From Kineosporia rhizophila (GTDB lineage Bacteria > Actinomycetota > Actinomycetes > Actinomycetales > Kineosporiaceae): 64,000 bases of DNA. Position numbers and translations under genes: made by a program. This document shows, one piece after another, positions 1 to 7,675 of this stretch. The notes beneath the pieces are model-generated. The model saw only the letters and a program-made list of their open reading frames with translations. It did not search any database and was not told the origin of the DNA. The stretch is from assembly GCF_021277265.1 (NCBI RefSeq), contig NZ_JAJSOH010000004.1, positions 186,001 through 250,000 on the forward strand, written 5' to 3'. The first letter of the stretch is position 1, and each line of letters opens with the position of its first letter.

Positions 1-327
1 AGCGCAGGCCAGGGCGACCCGGCGTCCGTAGCGATCGGCCAAGGCGTAGGCACACAGCACCCCCGGGCCCGGGATCGTGCTGTAGATGTCGGCGTCGAGC
101 TCGGACAACCCGAAGAGCAGGACGAAGCAGAGGCCCAGGGCCACGGCCGGGGACTGCCGGCGCACCAGCACCGGCAGGCTGTTCAGCACGATCATCACGA
201 CGACCGAGGCCCGCCCCGGCTGCTCGCGCAGCACCAGTTCGGCGCCCATGGCCACGATGCACAGCAGGGTGAGCACCAGATCGGTCAGGCCCGGGCGGGC
301 CGGACGTACCGCGCGGAACCGGGTCAC
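1..327 (-). CDS. Sensor histidine kinase, N-terminal part (runs off left edge)
   Basis: This is a reverse-strand reading frame that begins at a GTG at 327 and stays open to the window edge. It translates to a short basic N-terminus followed by several hydrophobic helices, including stretches such as LTDLVLTLLCIVAMGAELVL and ALGLCFVLLFGLSEL. This looks like the membrane-embedded N-terminal region of actinobacterial NarL-linked sensor kinases, which typically carry four such helices before the dimerization domain. No catalytic motif lies inside the window, so the kinase call is inference. The start lies inside one arm of a perfect inverted repeat, just after the upstream MMPL gene, so the two may be co-transcribed. 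Confidence 0.5.
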   Translation of the reverse strand, partial: MTRFRAVRPARPGLTDLVLTLLCIVAMGAELVLREQPGRASVVVMIVLNSLPVLVRRQSPAVALGLCFVLLFGLSELDADIYSTIPGPGVLCAYALADRYGRRVALACA

Positions 328-360
328 CCGCGTAATTCTAGGTGCGGGTGACCCGGTTCC
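315..360. promoter_or_regulatory. Perfect 17-bp inverted repeat between MMPL stop and kinase start
   Basis: The arms at 315-331 (ggaaccgggtcacccgc) and 344-360 are perfect reverse complements separated by 12 bases. The proximal arm covers the GTG start of the kinase gene. No T-run follows on either strand, so it is not a textbook terminator. An operator, or an RNA hairpin that hides the kinase start codon, is equally possible. Confidence 0.6.
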
Positions 361-376
361 GAGGGTGCTCACATGG

Positions 377-2533
377 TCAGCGCCCGGCATCGACCGGCTC
401 GTCGGCGGCGACCGGAGCAACCGGGGCGACCGGGGTGGCCAGTTCGGGGCGACCCTCCGAGAGGCCGACCTTGTCGTGCACCTTGCGCAGCCACATCGGC
501 GACCACCAGTTCCACTTGCCCATCATCGCCATCAGCGAGGGCACCAGCAGCGACCGGACGATGAAGGCGTCCACCAGCACCCCGACCGCGGTGGCGATGC
601 CGATCTGCTGCATGAACGAGATCTCGCTGGTGCTGAAGGCGCCGATCGCGACGGCGAGCAGGATGGCCGCGGCGGTCACGATGCTGCCGGTGCGGCCCAG
701 GCCGATGGCCACGGCCTCGCGCTCGGGCAGACCGGACTCCCGGGCCTCCTTGATCCGGCCGAGCAGGAAGACCCCGTAGTCGGTGGAGAGGGCGAACACC
801 ATGGCCGCGGCGACCAGGAAGTTGGTCGGCTCGACGCCGCCGTTGGGGGTGTAGCCGAGCAGATCGGTCAGCCGGCCGTCCTGGTAGATGAAGGTGATCA
901 CGCCGAGGGAGACCCCGACGGTCAGGAAGTTCATGATCACGGCCTTCACCGGCAGCACCACCGAGCCGGTCATCAGCCAGAGCACCAGCATGGTGAGCAG
1001 CACCAGGGCGGTCACCGCGACCGGCAGGGTGTCGGCGATCGCCTGCTGCTGGTCCAGGAAGGCGGCGGCCGGGCCGGTCACGAGGGCGTCGACCCCGGAG
1101 GTGTCGGCCAGGTCGCGGACCTCCTCGACCACCTGCCGGGCCTCGTCACCGGCCGAGCTGCCCTCGACCAGCAGGTTCACCTGCCAGGTGTTCTGCCCCA
1201 GGTCCACCGCCTCGGCCGGGGCGCTCACCCCGGGCAGGGCCGAGGCCTCGGTGGCGAAGCTGCTCATGCTCGCGGCGTCGTCACTGCGCAGGGCGACGGC
1301 GACGGCGGTGTTGCTGTCCGAGCCGTACTTCTCGTCCAGGGTGTCGGCGACCACCCGGGAGCTGAGGTCCTCGGGCAGGATCGAGGCGTCCACCGGGGTC
1401 CAGTTCGCCCGCAGGGCGGGAGCGGCCAGCACCAGCATCACCAGGGCGGTGGCGGCGGCGACGGCGCCCGGCCGACGCATCACCGAGTGCGAGAAGCGGT
1501 ACCAGCGGCCCTCGGCGGCCGCTTCCGACTCGGCCGACTTGGCCGACTTACGGCGGGCCAGCTTGGCGCCCCAGAGACCGAACATGATCGGGGCGACGAC
1601 CAGGGAGGCCACCGCGGCCACCGCGGCCACGGCCGCACCGGCGATGCCCATCGACCGCAGGAAGCTCATCGGGAAGACGGCCAGCGTGGCCAGGGCCACC
1701 GCGACGGTCGCGGCGGAGTAGACCACGGTCCGGCCGGCGGTCTGCATGGTGGTGAGCACCGCACCGGCACCCGGTCCCTGCGTCACCAGTTCCTCGCGGT
1801 AGCGGTTGAGCAGGAAGAGCGCGTAGTCGATGGCGAGGCCCAGGCCCAGGCCGATGACCAGGTTGAGGGCGAAGATGCTCAGGCCGTAGAGCTGGTTCAC
1901 GCCCATCAGTACCAGGAAGGTGCCGAGCACGGTGGTGATGCCGATGAGCAGGGGCAGCACGGCCCCGCGGCCGCCGAAGATCAGGATCGACAACAGCACC
2001 AGGATCGGCAGGGCCAGCAGTTCGGCGCGGGCCAGGTCCTCCTCGGTCTGCTCGCCGAGCTGCAGGCCCATGACCGCCTCGCCGCCGAGGGTGACCGCCT
2101 CGTTGCCGTCGAAGGCCTCGACGACGTCGTGCGCCACCTCCTCGTCGACCGCCTCGGCGGTGATCGACCCGACGACCAGCGCGCTGCTGCCGTCGTCGGC
2201 GGCCCCGGCCGGCTCGACCTGGGTCATCCCCTCGATCCCGGCCAGGGTCGCGGCGGCCGCGGTGACCGCGTCCTGCGAACCGCCCGGGGTCTCGACCAGC
2301 AGGACGACACCGGTGGACGGGTCGATGCCGGTGGCCTTCTCGACCACCTCCACCGCGCGGGTCGACTCGGCATCAGGTGGTGTGAACCCGTCTCCGGTGT
2401 CCAGGGCCCCGGCGACCGGGCCGCCGACCACACCGGCGAGAGCGACGAAGAGCAGGACGGCCAGCAGGGACCGGCGTGGTGCGGCGTGGAGGAGCCGGGT
2501 GAAGCGGCTCAGCAGTGACGTTTTCTCGGTCAT
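377..2533 (-). CDS. MMPL/RND-family membrane exporter
   Basis: The 718-residue protein starts at the ATG at 2533, giving MTEKTSLLSRFTRLL and a first transmembrane helix. The frame stays open further upstream, but that part does not look like a family N-terminus. It has the two-repeat RND layout: TM1, a large extracytoplasmic loop, five or six helices (GLGLGLAIDYALFLLNRYRE), then a second loop and helix bundle. The Asp-Tyr motifs IDYALF in repeat one and STDYGVFLLGR in repeat two are the proton-relay positions of MmpL proteins. The substrate is unknown; relatives export lipids or drugs. The C-terminus is short and cytoplasmic. A palindrome about 90 bp upstream is a candidate TetR-type operator. 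Confidence 0.9.
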   Translation of the reverse strand: MTEKTSLLSRFTRLLHAAPRRSLLAVLLFVALAGVVGGPVAGALDTGDGFTPPDAESTRAVEVVEKATGIDPSTGVVLLVETPGGSQDAVTAAAATLAGIEGMTQVEPAGAADDGSSALVVGSITAEAVDEEVAHDVVEAFDGNEAVTLGGEAVMGLQLGEQTEEDLARAELLALPILVLLSILIFGGRGAVLPLLIGITTVLGTFLVLMGVNQLYGLSIFALNLVIGLGLGLAIDYALFLLNRYREELVTQGPGAGAVLTTMQTAGRTVVYSAATVAVALATLAVFPMSFLRSMGIAGAAVAAVAAVASLVVAPIMFGLWGAKLARRKSAKSAESEAAAEGRWYRFSHSVMRRPGAVAAATALVMLVLAAPALRANWTPVDASILPEDLSSRVVADTLDEKYGSDSNTAVAVALRSDDAASMSSFATEASALPGVSAPAEAVDLGQNTWQVNLLVEGSSAGDEARQVVEEVRDLADTSGVDALVTGPAAAFLDQQQAIADTLPVAVTALVLLTMLVLWLMTGSVVLPVKAVIMNFLTVGVSLGVITFIYQDGRLTDLLGYTPNGGVEPTNFLVAAAMVFALSTDYGVFLLGRIKEARESGLPEREAVAIGLGRTGSIVTAAAILLAVAIGAFSTSEISFMQQIGIATAVGVLVDAFIVRSLLVPSLMAMMGKWNWWSPMWLRKVHDKVGLSEGRPELATPVAPVAPVAADEPVDAGR

Positions 2534-2620
2534 GGGGAGAGCGTCGCGTCCGGCGGGGGTGCGTCGCGTCCGTCCCGGGAGGGCACCTGTGCACGGTCCA
2601 CGACCAGGGTTACGCGCAGC

Positions 2621-2644
2621 GAAGTACATCCTGCGATGTACTTC
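2621..2644. promoter_or_regulatory. Palindromic operator upstream of MMPL gene
   Basis: The sequence gaagtacatc-ctgc-gatgtacttc is a perfect 10-bp inverted repeat. It lies in the 355-bp gap between the divergent MMPL (start 2533) and phosphatidylcholine synthase (about 2826-2889) genes. Size and symmetry fit a TetR/MarR-type dimer site. No regulator gene is adjacent in the window. I see no other feature in this gap. Confidence 0.6.
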
Positions 2645-2888
2645 ACCGGCCCTCCCGAGGAAGGTGGGGAACCGGGGAAATGACTGCGGGTAACGCAGAT
2701 ATGACCGCAGGGCAACCTTCGGGCGGGCCGAGGCACATCCGACCTGTGAGAGACTTTCCCCGCTCGAGCCCAGTTCGGGTAAGAGTCCACCCACCCAGAT
2801 CGATCCTGCTGCCCCGGGGGTTCCGCTGACGACACACGACGTCGTATTCGAGCCTTTCGAAGCATCGGCTCGATTCCGACTTGCTGGC

Positions 2889-3593
2889 ATGGCCGTCCAC
2901 GTCTACACGGCGAGCGGCACCGTTCTCGCGTTCCTGATGGTGATCGCGGCCTTCGAGGGCGACGCGATCCGGGCCCTCTGGATCAGCCTGGCCGCGCTGG
3001 TGATCGACGGCACCGACGGGATGCTCGCCCGCCGGCTGCGGGTGAAGGAGACCATCCCCTCGTTCGACGGGGCCCGGCTCGACGACATCGTCGACTACAT
3101 CACCTACGCGTTCGTGCCCGTGGTGCTGCTGTGGACCGGCGGCTACCTGCCCGACGGCACGCTCGGCGGGGTCCTCGCGGCGCTGCCGCTGATGGCCTCG
3201 GCGTACCAGTTCTGCCGGGTCGACGCCAAGACCGACGACCACTTCTTCCTGGGCTTCCCCAGCTACTGGAACGTGGTCGCGTTCTACGTGATCATCGCGA
3301 GCCTGAGCCCGGCCACCACCGGCATCATCCTGGCGGTCTGCTCGGCGCTGGTGTTCGTGCCGATCAAGTACATCTACCCGTCCCGCACCCGGGCCTTCCG
3401 CCGCACCAACCTCGCGGCCACGGCGGCCTGGCTGGTGGCGTACGCGGTGCTGCTGACCCAGATGCCCGACCCGAGCATGCTGCTGATCTGGCTGTCCCTG
3501 CTGTACATCGCCTACTACCTGGTGAGCAGCGTGTACCTGACGCTGACCGGGAAGACCCCGAGCCCGCAGGCGGAGCCGGTCGAGGCCGCCTGA
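2889..3593 (+). CDS. pcs: Phosphatidylcholine synthase (CDP-alcohol phosphatidyltransferase)
   Basis: This integral membrane enzyme condenses CDP-diacylglycerol with choline to give phosphatidylcholine and CMP. The CDP-alcohol phosphotransferase signature is DGTDGMLARRL followed by FDGARLDDIVDYITY, in the form typical of bacterial Pcs. The downstream DAKTDDHFFLGFPSYWNVV block is also characteristic. About eight hydrophobic helices are visible. The ATG at 2889 is the first canonical start, but the conserved family N-terminus seems to begin 15-20 codons earlier (in-frame SARFRLAG precedes the Met). No ATG, GTG or TTG exists upstream before the stop at 2691. A CTG at 2826, preceded by a G-rich stretch, is the only plausible alternative. 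Length from ATG is 234 residues, close to the family norm. Confidence 0.85.
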   Translation: MAVHVYTASGTVLAFLMVIAAFEGDAIRALWISLAALVIDGTDGMLARRLRVKETIPSFDGARLDDIVDYITYAFVPVVLLWTGGYLPDGTLGGVLAALPLMASAYQFCRVDAKTDDHFFLGFPSYWNVVAFYVIIASLSPATTGIILAVCSALVFVPIKYIYPSRTRAFRRTNLAATAAWLVAYAVLLTQMPDPSMLLIWLSLLYIAYYLVSSVYLTLTGKTPSPQAEPVEAA

Positions 3594-3607
3594 TCCCCGC
3601 TCCCGAA

Positions 3608-3644
3608 CGAAGGCCCGCCCGGTGTGCCACCGGGCGGGCCTTCG
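3608..3644 (+). terminator. Rho-independent terminator after pcs
   Basis: A perfect 16-bp stem (cgaaggcccgcccggt and its complement) with a 5-base loop is followed by tccttgt. It lies 15 bp after the pcs stop codon. Confidence 0.85.
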
Positions 3645-3698
3645 TCCTTGTGGGTGGGCCCCTGTGCCCTTGACAGGAGCACCTGGGATGATGGGTGC

Positions 3699-4628
3699 GT
3701 GCTGCTCGGACTCGGCTCGGCCCTGGTTGCCGCCGTCATGTACGGCGTGGGCTCGATCATGCAGGCCAGAGCCTCGCGGGAGATCCCCGAAGGGGGTCTG
3801 ACCCCGGGCACCGTGATCGGCCTGCTGCGCCAGCCCCTGCTGCTCGCCTCGATCCTCCTGCTGCTGCTCGGCTACGTGTTCCACCTGGTCTCGGTGCGGC
3901 ACGTGCCGCTCTTCCTGGCCCAGACCGGGATCGCGGTCAGCCTGGTGGTCACCGCCCTGCTGGCCGTGCGCTACTTCGGCGACCGGCTGAGCCGCCTGGA
4001 GTGGGGGGCGATCGTGGCCGTGGTGGCCGGGCTGGTGCTGCTGTCGGCGTCGGCCGGCGAGACCGGCACCGAACGGGCCACCCCGGCGCTGACCACCAGC
4101 CTGTTCGTGGTGCTGGCGCTGATCGTGGTGGTGGTCTTCTTCGCCACCCGGTTCGAGGGCGCGCTGGCGGCGGCCGTGCTCGGGCTGGCCGGCGGGATGG
4201 GCTACGCGATCGTCGCGATCGCCTCCCGCCTGCTGCCCGACTTCGTGATCGCCGACCTGATCACCTCGGCCTCCACGTACGCCCTGGTGGCGTCCGGAGT
4301 GCTGGCGTTCTTCATCTACTCGCTGGCCCTCCAGCGGGGCTCGGTCACCGCGGCGACCACCTCGCTGATCACCACCCAGACCATCGCCCCGACGATCGCC
4401 GGGGTGGCGTTCCTGGGCGACGAGGTGCGCGAGGGGTACTGGCCGCTCTTCGTCGTCGGGTTCCTGCTCACCGCGGTGGCGGCGGCGGTGCTGGTGCGTT
4501 TCGAGGGCATCGGTGACCCGGTGCGCGAGGCGGACGACGACGCCGATCCAACCCACCCGACCCACCCGACCCACCCGGCCGGTCCGGGCAGCTCCACGAG
4601 CTCGGCCGGTGCTGCCAAGGGCGAGTGA
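3699..4628 (+). CDS. DMT/EamA-like multi-helix transporter
   Basis: The 309-residue protein has nine or ten hydrophobic helices from start to near the end (VLLGLGSALVAAVMYGVGSI onward). It is built like the drug/metabolite transporter superfamily with two EamA-like halves. I chose the GTG at 3699 because translation opens directly into the first helix; the longer frame reads through the pcs terminator. The C-terminus is a soluble acidic tail with a triple PTH tripeptide repeat, encoded by a 9-bp tandem repeat (about 4551-4577), then a Gly/Ser-rich end. The substrate is unknown. It probably has its own promoter after the pcs terminator. Confidence 0.8.
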   Translation: MLLGLGSALVAAVMYGVGSIMQARASREIPEGGLTPGTVIGLLRQPLLLASILLLLLGYVFHLVSVRHVPLFLAQTGIAVSLVVTALLAVRYFGDRLSRLEWGAIVAVVAGLVLLSASAGETGTERATPALTTSLFVVLALIVVVVFFATRFEGALAAAVLGLAGGMGYAIVAIASRLLPDFVIADLITSASTYALVASGVLAFFIYSLALQRGSVTAATTSLITTQTIAPTIAGVAFLGDEVREGYWPLFVVGFLLTAVAAAVLVRFEGIGDPVREADDDADPTHPTHPTHPAGPGSSTSSAGAAKGE

Positions 4629-4726
4629 TCCCTGCCTTCATCCGATGTTTCAGCCTGCTTAACGCTGGTTCGGGTGATGATGGACGATCGCTGCAACACA
4701 GGCAGCCGGAGCAGGGGGAGACGGAC

Positions 4727-4903
4727 ATGATCGTCTGGGTACTGGTGGGATTCGCTCTGGGGTTCGTCGCGCTCTGGGCCCGGCGTACACTCTGCACGCA
4801 CCGCGAGCGTCTGATGGCCGGGCGTCTGGAGAACCGGGCGCTGCGCGGTGGTGACGGCACGGTCGGCCCGTCCGGCCCGAGCCGGTCCTCCACGTCCTTC
4901 TGA
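4727..4903 (+). CDS. Small single-pass membrane protein
   Basis: This 58-residue frame starts at ATG 4727 behind a good ribosome-binding site (agggggag). It encodes one N-terminal transmembrane helix (MIVWVLVGFALGFVALWARR) and a short basic, Gly/Ser-rich tail. No family is recognised. The start site, membrane helix and position between real genes support expression, but the function is unknown. Confidence 0.55.
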   Translation: MIVWVLVGFALGFVALWARRTLCTHRERLMAGRLENRALRGGDGTVGPSGPSRSSTSF

Positions 4904-5024
4904 TCCCTCCGGATCATGCTTTGGGCGGAGGTTGCTTCCGACTTCTGCCGGACGCCCCGTCCCCGTGCCTCGAAATACGTTTCTTACCGGTCGAGACGGA
5001 CACCGGAAGAGACGAGGCACGGAC

Positions 5025-5657
5025 ATGGCACACACGACGGAGAGCTGGCACCTGAGCGACCAGGACGGGCACGTCCACACCGTCGAGGCGGGGCGTGCCG
5101 GTCTGCGCTGGCAGATCCGCTGGGAGTGCGACGGCGTCGAGGTGGAGAGCAAGAAGACGTTCGACACCACGCCGGTGCTGAACGGCAAGGATCGGGGGGC
5201 GTTGCGGTTGCGGCTGCCGGCCTACCCGGGCCCGGTGCAGGAGGTCGCTCTGCACACCGTCTCCGGCCCGGACCAGGCCCTGGTCCGGGCCGCCTTCGCC
5301 GAGCGGGGTGACGGTGAGCAGTTCAGTCCCGAGCCCGGCAGCCGGGCCGAGGCCCAGCTCGAGTGGATGAACGAGCACCCGCTGCAGTACCTGGCCGGCA
5401 AGGTGGGCCTGGCCGCCGCCGGGCTGGCGGTGCCGCTGATCTTCGCCGCCCTGGCCGCGCTGTTCGTATGGAAGCTCGAGGTGCCCATGCCGGAGCTGCC
5501 TACCTGGGACGTCCCGCTGCCCGACCTGCCCGACCTGCCGGACCTGCCCGTCCCCGGCTGGGTGAGCTACGTGGTGCCGGTGCTGCTGGCCGGGCCCTAC
5601 GCCTGGCTGGAACTGCGCAAGGCCCGCAAGCAGCGCGACAAGCAGGTGGCCCGCTAG
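5025..5657 (+). CDS. Membrane-anchored protein of unknown function
   Basis: The 210-residue protein starts at ATG 5025 with a gaagagacgagg region upstream. Residues 1-110 form a soluble domain with a beta-rich feel (WHLSDQDGHVHTVEAGRAGL, LRWQIRWECDGVEVESKKTF). Two hydrophobic helices follow, separated by a proline-rich spacer with LPDLPDLPDLP repeats, and a basic tail (RKARKQRDKQ) ends the protein. I do not recognise the family. It is the last plus-strand gene before the convergent activator of the monooxygenase locus. Confidence 0.7.
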   Translation: MAHTTESWHLSDQDGHVHTVEAGRAGLRWQIRWECDGVEVESKKTFDTTPVLNGKDRGALRLRLPAYPGPVQEVALHTVSGPDQALVRAAFAERGDGEQFSPEPGSRAEAQLEWMNEHPLQYLAGKVGLAAAGLAVPLIFAALAALFVWKLEVPMPELPTWDVPLPDLPDLPDLPVPGWVSYVVPVLLAGPYAWLELRKARKQRDKQVAR

Positions 5658-5665
5658 ATCCCGGC

Positions 5666-7507
5666 TCAGACCCCGCTGATCCCGTAGTCGCGGATCTTGC
5701 GGTAGATCGTGGCGCGCGACATGCCCAGCTCGGCGCAGGCCCGGGTCTTGTTGCCCCCGTGCGTGGTCAGGCTGCGCACGATGGCGTCCCGCTCCAGCGC
5801 CTCGAGCTGGCTGAGCTGGCGGCGGATCGCCGAGCGCGCCTGAGCCGGCAGATCGGCCGCGCGCACCGTGCCCGAGCGGCGGCGGTTGAGCAGTTCCAGC
5901 AGCACCGAGCGCAACTGGGCCACGTTGCCGGGCCAGGTGGCACGGGTGAGCTGCTGCATCGCCTCGAAGTCGAAACGCAGCCGGTGACTGCGCGACAGCC
6001 CGGACAGCAACGACGGGACCAGCTCGGCCACGTCCTCGCCGTGGTGCCGCAGGGCCGGCACCTGCACGGTGTGCGGGAAGTGGGGGAGCAGGTAGGCCGC
6101 GGTCTCGGTGTCGGGCACCGCCCCCGGCCCGTCCGACACCGTCATGGTCAGCGCGACCCAGACCCCGTCGCTCGCCCCGCCCAGGGCGTGAGCCTGCAGC
6201 AGGTCGCCCAGCCCGATCAGCGCCTCGACCGACAGCCTCTCGGCGTGCCGGATCACCAGCGCGCCCTCTTCGGTGAGCTCGCCGGCCACCTCGTCCAGCC
6301 AGGTGTCCACGGCCTCCGAGGTCCGGGTGTCCTCGCCGTTCAGGACCCGGAAATGCCCGGCCGGAGAATGCTTCGCCAGCACCGCGCGGAGCAGGGCGAG
6401 CTTGCCGGTGCCAGCCTCGCCGGACAGCACCAGCCATTCCCGGCTGCGGTAGCAGGCCTCCACCTCGGCCACGCAGCGCTGCCACACCCCGCTGCTGCCG
6501 ACCAGCCCCGGCAGGGAGTTCTGACGGGGGAGCACGGGGGCGGGCTCGGCCGAGGGCTGCTTGCTGAACCGCACCTCGATGACCCCACCCAGCTGCCCCC
6601 GGTGCCCCGTCACCGGCCGGTACTTCAGTCGCGCGACCAGCCCGCTGGGCAGGTCGCAGATCAGGGTGACCGGAGCCGACTCGTCGCGCACGTCGGCCGC
6701 CCACTCCATCAACGAGTGCTGGTCGGCCGGGGCGAGCGTCCTTCGGGCCTGCTCGTTCATCATCACCACGTCGCCGTTGACCGCCAGCACCACCCCGTTG
6801 GTGCGTTGTGACGTGCGCAGGTACTCGCGGAACAGGGCCAGCTCAGTGAGCCCGGCGGTGTTGAGCAGACCGCGCTCGATGCGCTCGGCGCAGGCGCCGG
6901 CCACGGCCTGCATCATGGCGGTGGACGACCGGCCGGCCCAGGAGGTCAGGTCGAGCGCACCCAGCACGGTGCCCTGCACCGGATGCTTGATCGGCACCCC
7001 GGCGCAGGTCAGGTGCTCCAGGTTCTCGGCGTAGTGCTCCGGGCCGTGCACCAGGGTGGGCCGGCCCTCGCTGAGCGTGGTGCCGATGCCGTTGGTGCCC
7101 ACCCAGCGCTCGGCGTAGCTGAAACCCGGGGAGAGATCGACCCGGTCGAGGTAGCGGGCGATCGCGCCGTCCGAGTCCACCCGGTCCAGCACCACGCCCT
7201 GGGCGTCGGTCAGGATGATGCTGACCGGTTCGGACTGCAGCTGCTCGCCGAGCTGCCGCAGGATCGGCGCCGCACAGGTGACCAGCGGCGAGTCGGTGTC
7301 CAGATCGGTGACGAAGGGCAGCTCGATCCGGTCGGCCTCGAGCCCCCGGCGGTGCGAGCGGGACCACGACGCCAGGATCGGCTCGCGCACGATGTCGGGT
7401 GAAACCTCTTGCTCGGTAAGGAATCGCTCGCGGGCATCGGCCACCCGCCGCCGCCACGAAGGCGACGAACCCGTCTGCTCCGACCGTTGATCCGGCCCAG
7501 CGAACAT
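5666..7507 (-). CDS. mimR: AcoR/MimR-type GAF-Fis transcriptional activator of the monooxygenase locus
   Basis: The 613-residue regulator is divergent from the monooxygenase operon. Residues about 60-220 are a GAF-like sensor domain (ERWVGTNGIGTTLSEGRPTL is typical of AcoR proteins). A PAS-like part follows, then an AAA+-like domain with a Walker A (SGEAGTGK), and a C-terminal Fis helix-turn-helix (GGNKTRACAELGMSRATIYR). The AAA+ part is degenerate: there is no GAFTGA loop, and VIRHAERL stands where the Walker B should be. It therefore should not remodel sigma-54 polymerase. Homologous MimR proteins activate mimABCD in mycobacteria. The inducer is probably the alkane or its alcohol (inference). 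Start ATG 7507. Confidence 0.85.
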   Translation of the reverse strand: MFAGPDQRSEQTGSSPSWRRRVADARERFLTEQEVSPDIVREPILASWSRSHRRGLEADRIELPFVTDLDTDSPLVTCAAPILRQLGEQLQSEPVSIILTDAQGVVLDRVDSDGAIARYLDRVDLSPGFSYAERWVGTNGIGTTLSEGRPTLVHGPEHYAENLEHLTCAGVPIKHPVQGTVLGALDLTSWAGRSSTAMMQAVAGACAERIERGLLNTAGLTELALFREYLRTSQRTNGVVLAVNGDVVMMNEQARRTLAPADQHSLMEWAADVRDESAPVTLICDLPSGLVARLKYRPVTGHRGQLGGVIEVRFSKQPSAEPAPVLPRQNSLPGLVGSSGVWQRCVAEVEACYRSREWLVLSGEAGTGKLALLRAVLAKHSPAGHFRVLNGEDTRTSEAVDTWLDEVAGELTEEGALVIRHAERLSVEALIGLGDLLQAHALGGASDGVWVALTMTVSDGPGAVPDTETAAYLLPHFPHTVQVPALRHHGEDVAELVPSLLSGLSRSHRLRFDFEAMQQLTRATWPGNVAQLRSVLLELLNRRRSGTVRAADLPAQARSAIRRQLSQLEALERDAIVRSLTTHGGNKTRACAELGMSRATIYRKIRDYGISGV

Positions 7508-7603
7508 CCGCCGCCCACCGCCCTTGTGGTCGCCAGCTGGGAGGAGTTCCCGTCAAGCACACTAACCCGCGCCGCCACGGTTTGACCCGTCGGAAGTGAC
7601 GCC

Positions 7604-7668
7604 CGTCTCAGATTGAGACGCCGAACGGCCTCGCCCCGGGTTGTGATCGATCCAGACCACAACCGGGG
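7604..7668. promoter_or_regulatory. Two inverted repeats in the mimR-mimA divergent promoter region
   Basis: The 168-bp divergent gap contains cgtctca-gat-tgagacg (7604-7620) and a longer repeat, ccccgggttgtg...cacaaccgggg (7634-7645 and 7658-7668, one-base bulge). The second ends 8 bp before the mimA start, and its ggggag doubles as the ribosome-binding site. They are candidate activator binding sites, or a leader hairpin in the mimA message. Confidence 0.5.
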
Positions 7669-7675
7669 AGGCACG

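Noticed and set aside
4551..4577. Tandem 9-bp repeat (acccacccg) at the 3' end of the transporter gene as a regulatory or mobile repeat.
   Set aside because: Three copies in frame simply encode a PTH-repeat tail; slippage explains it.
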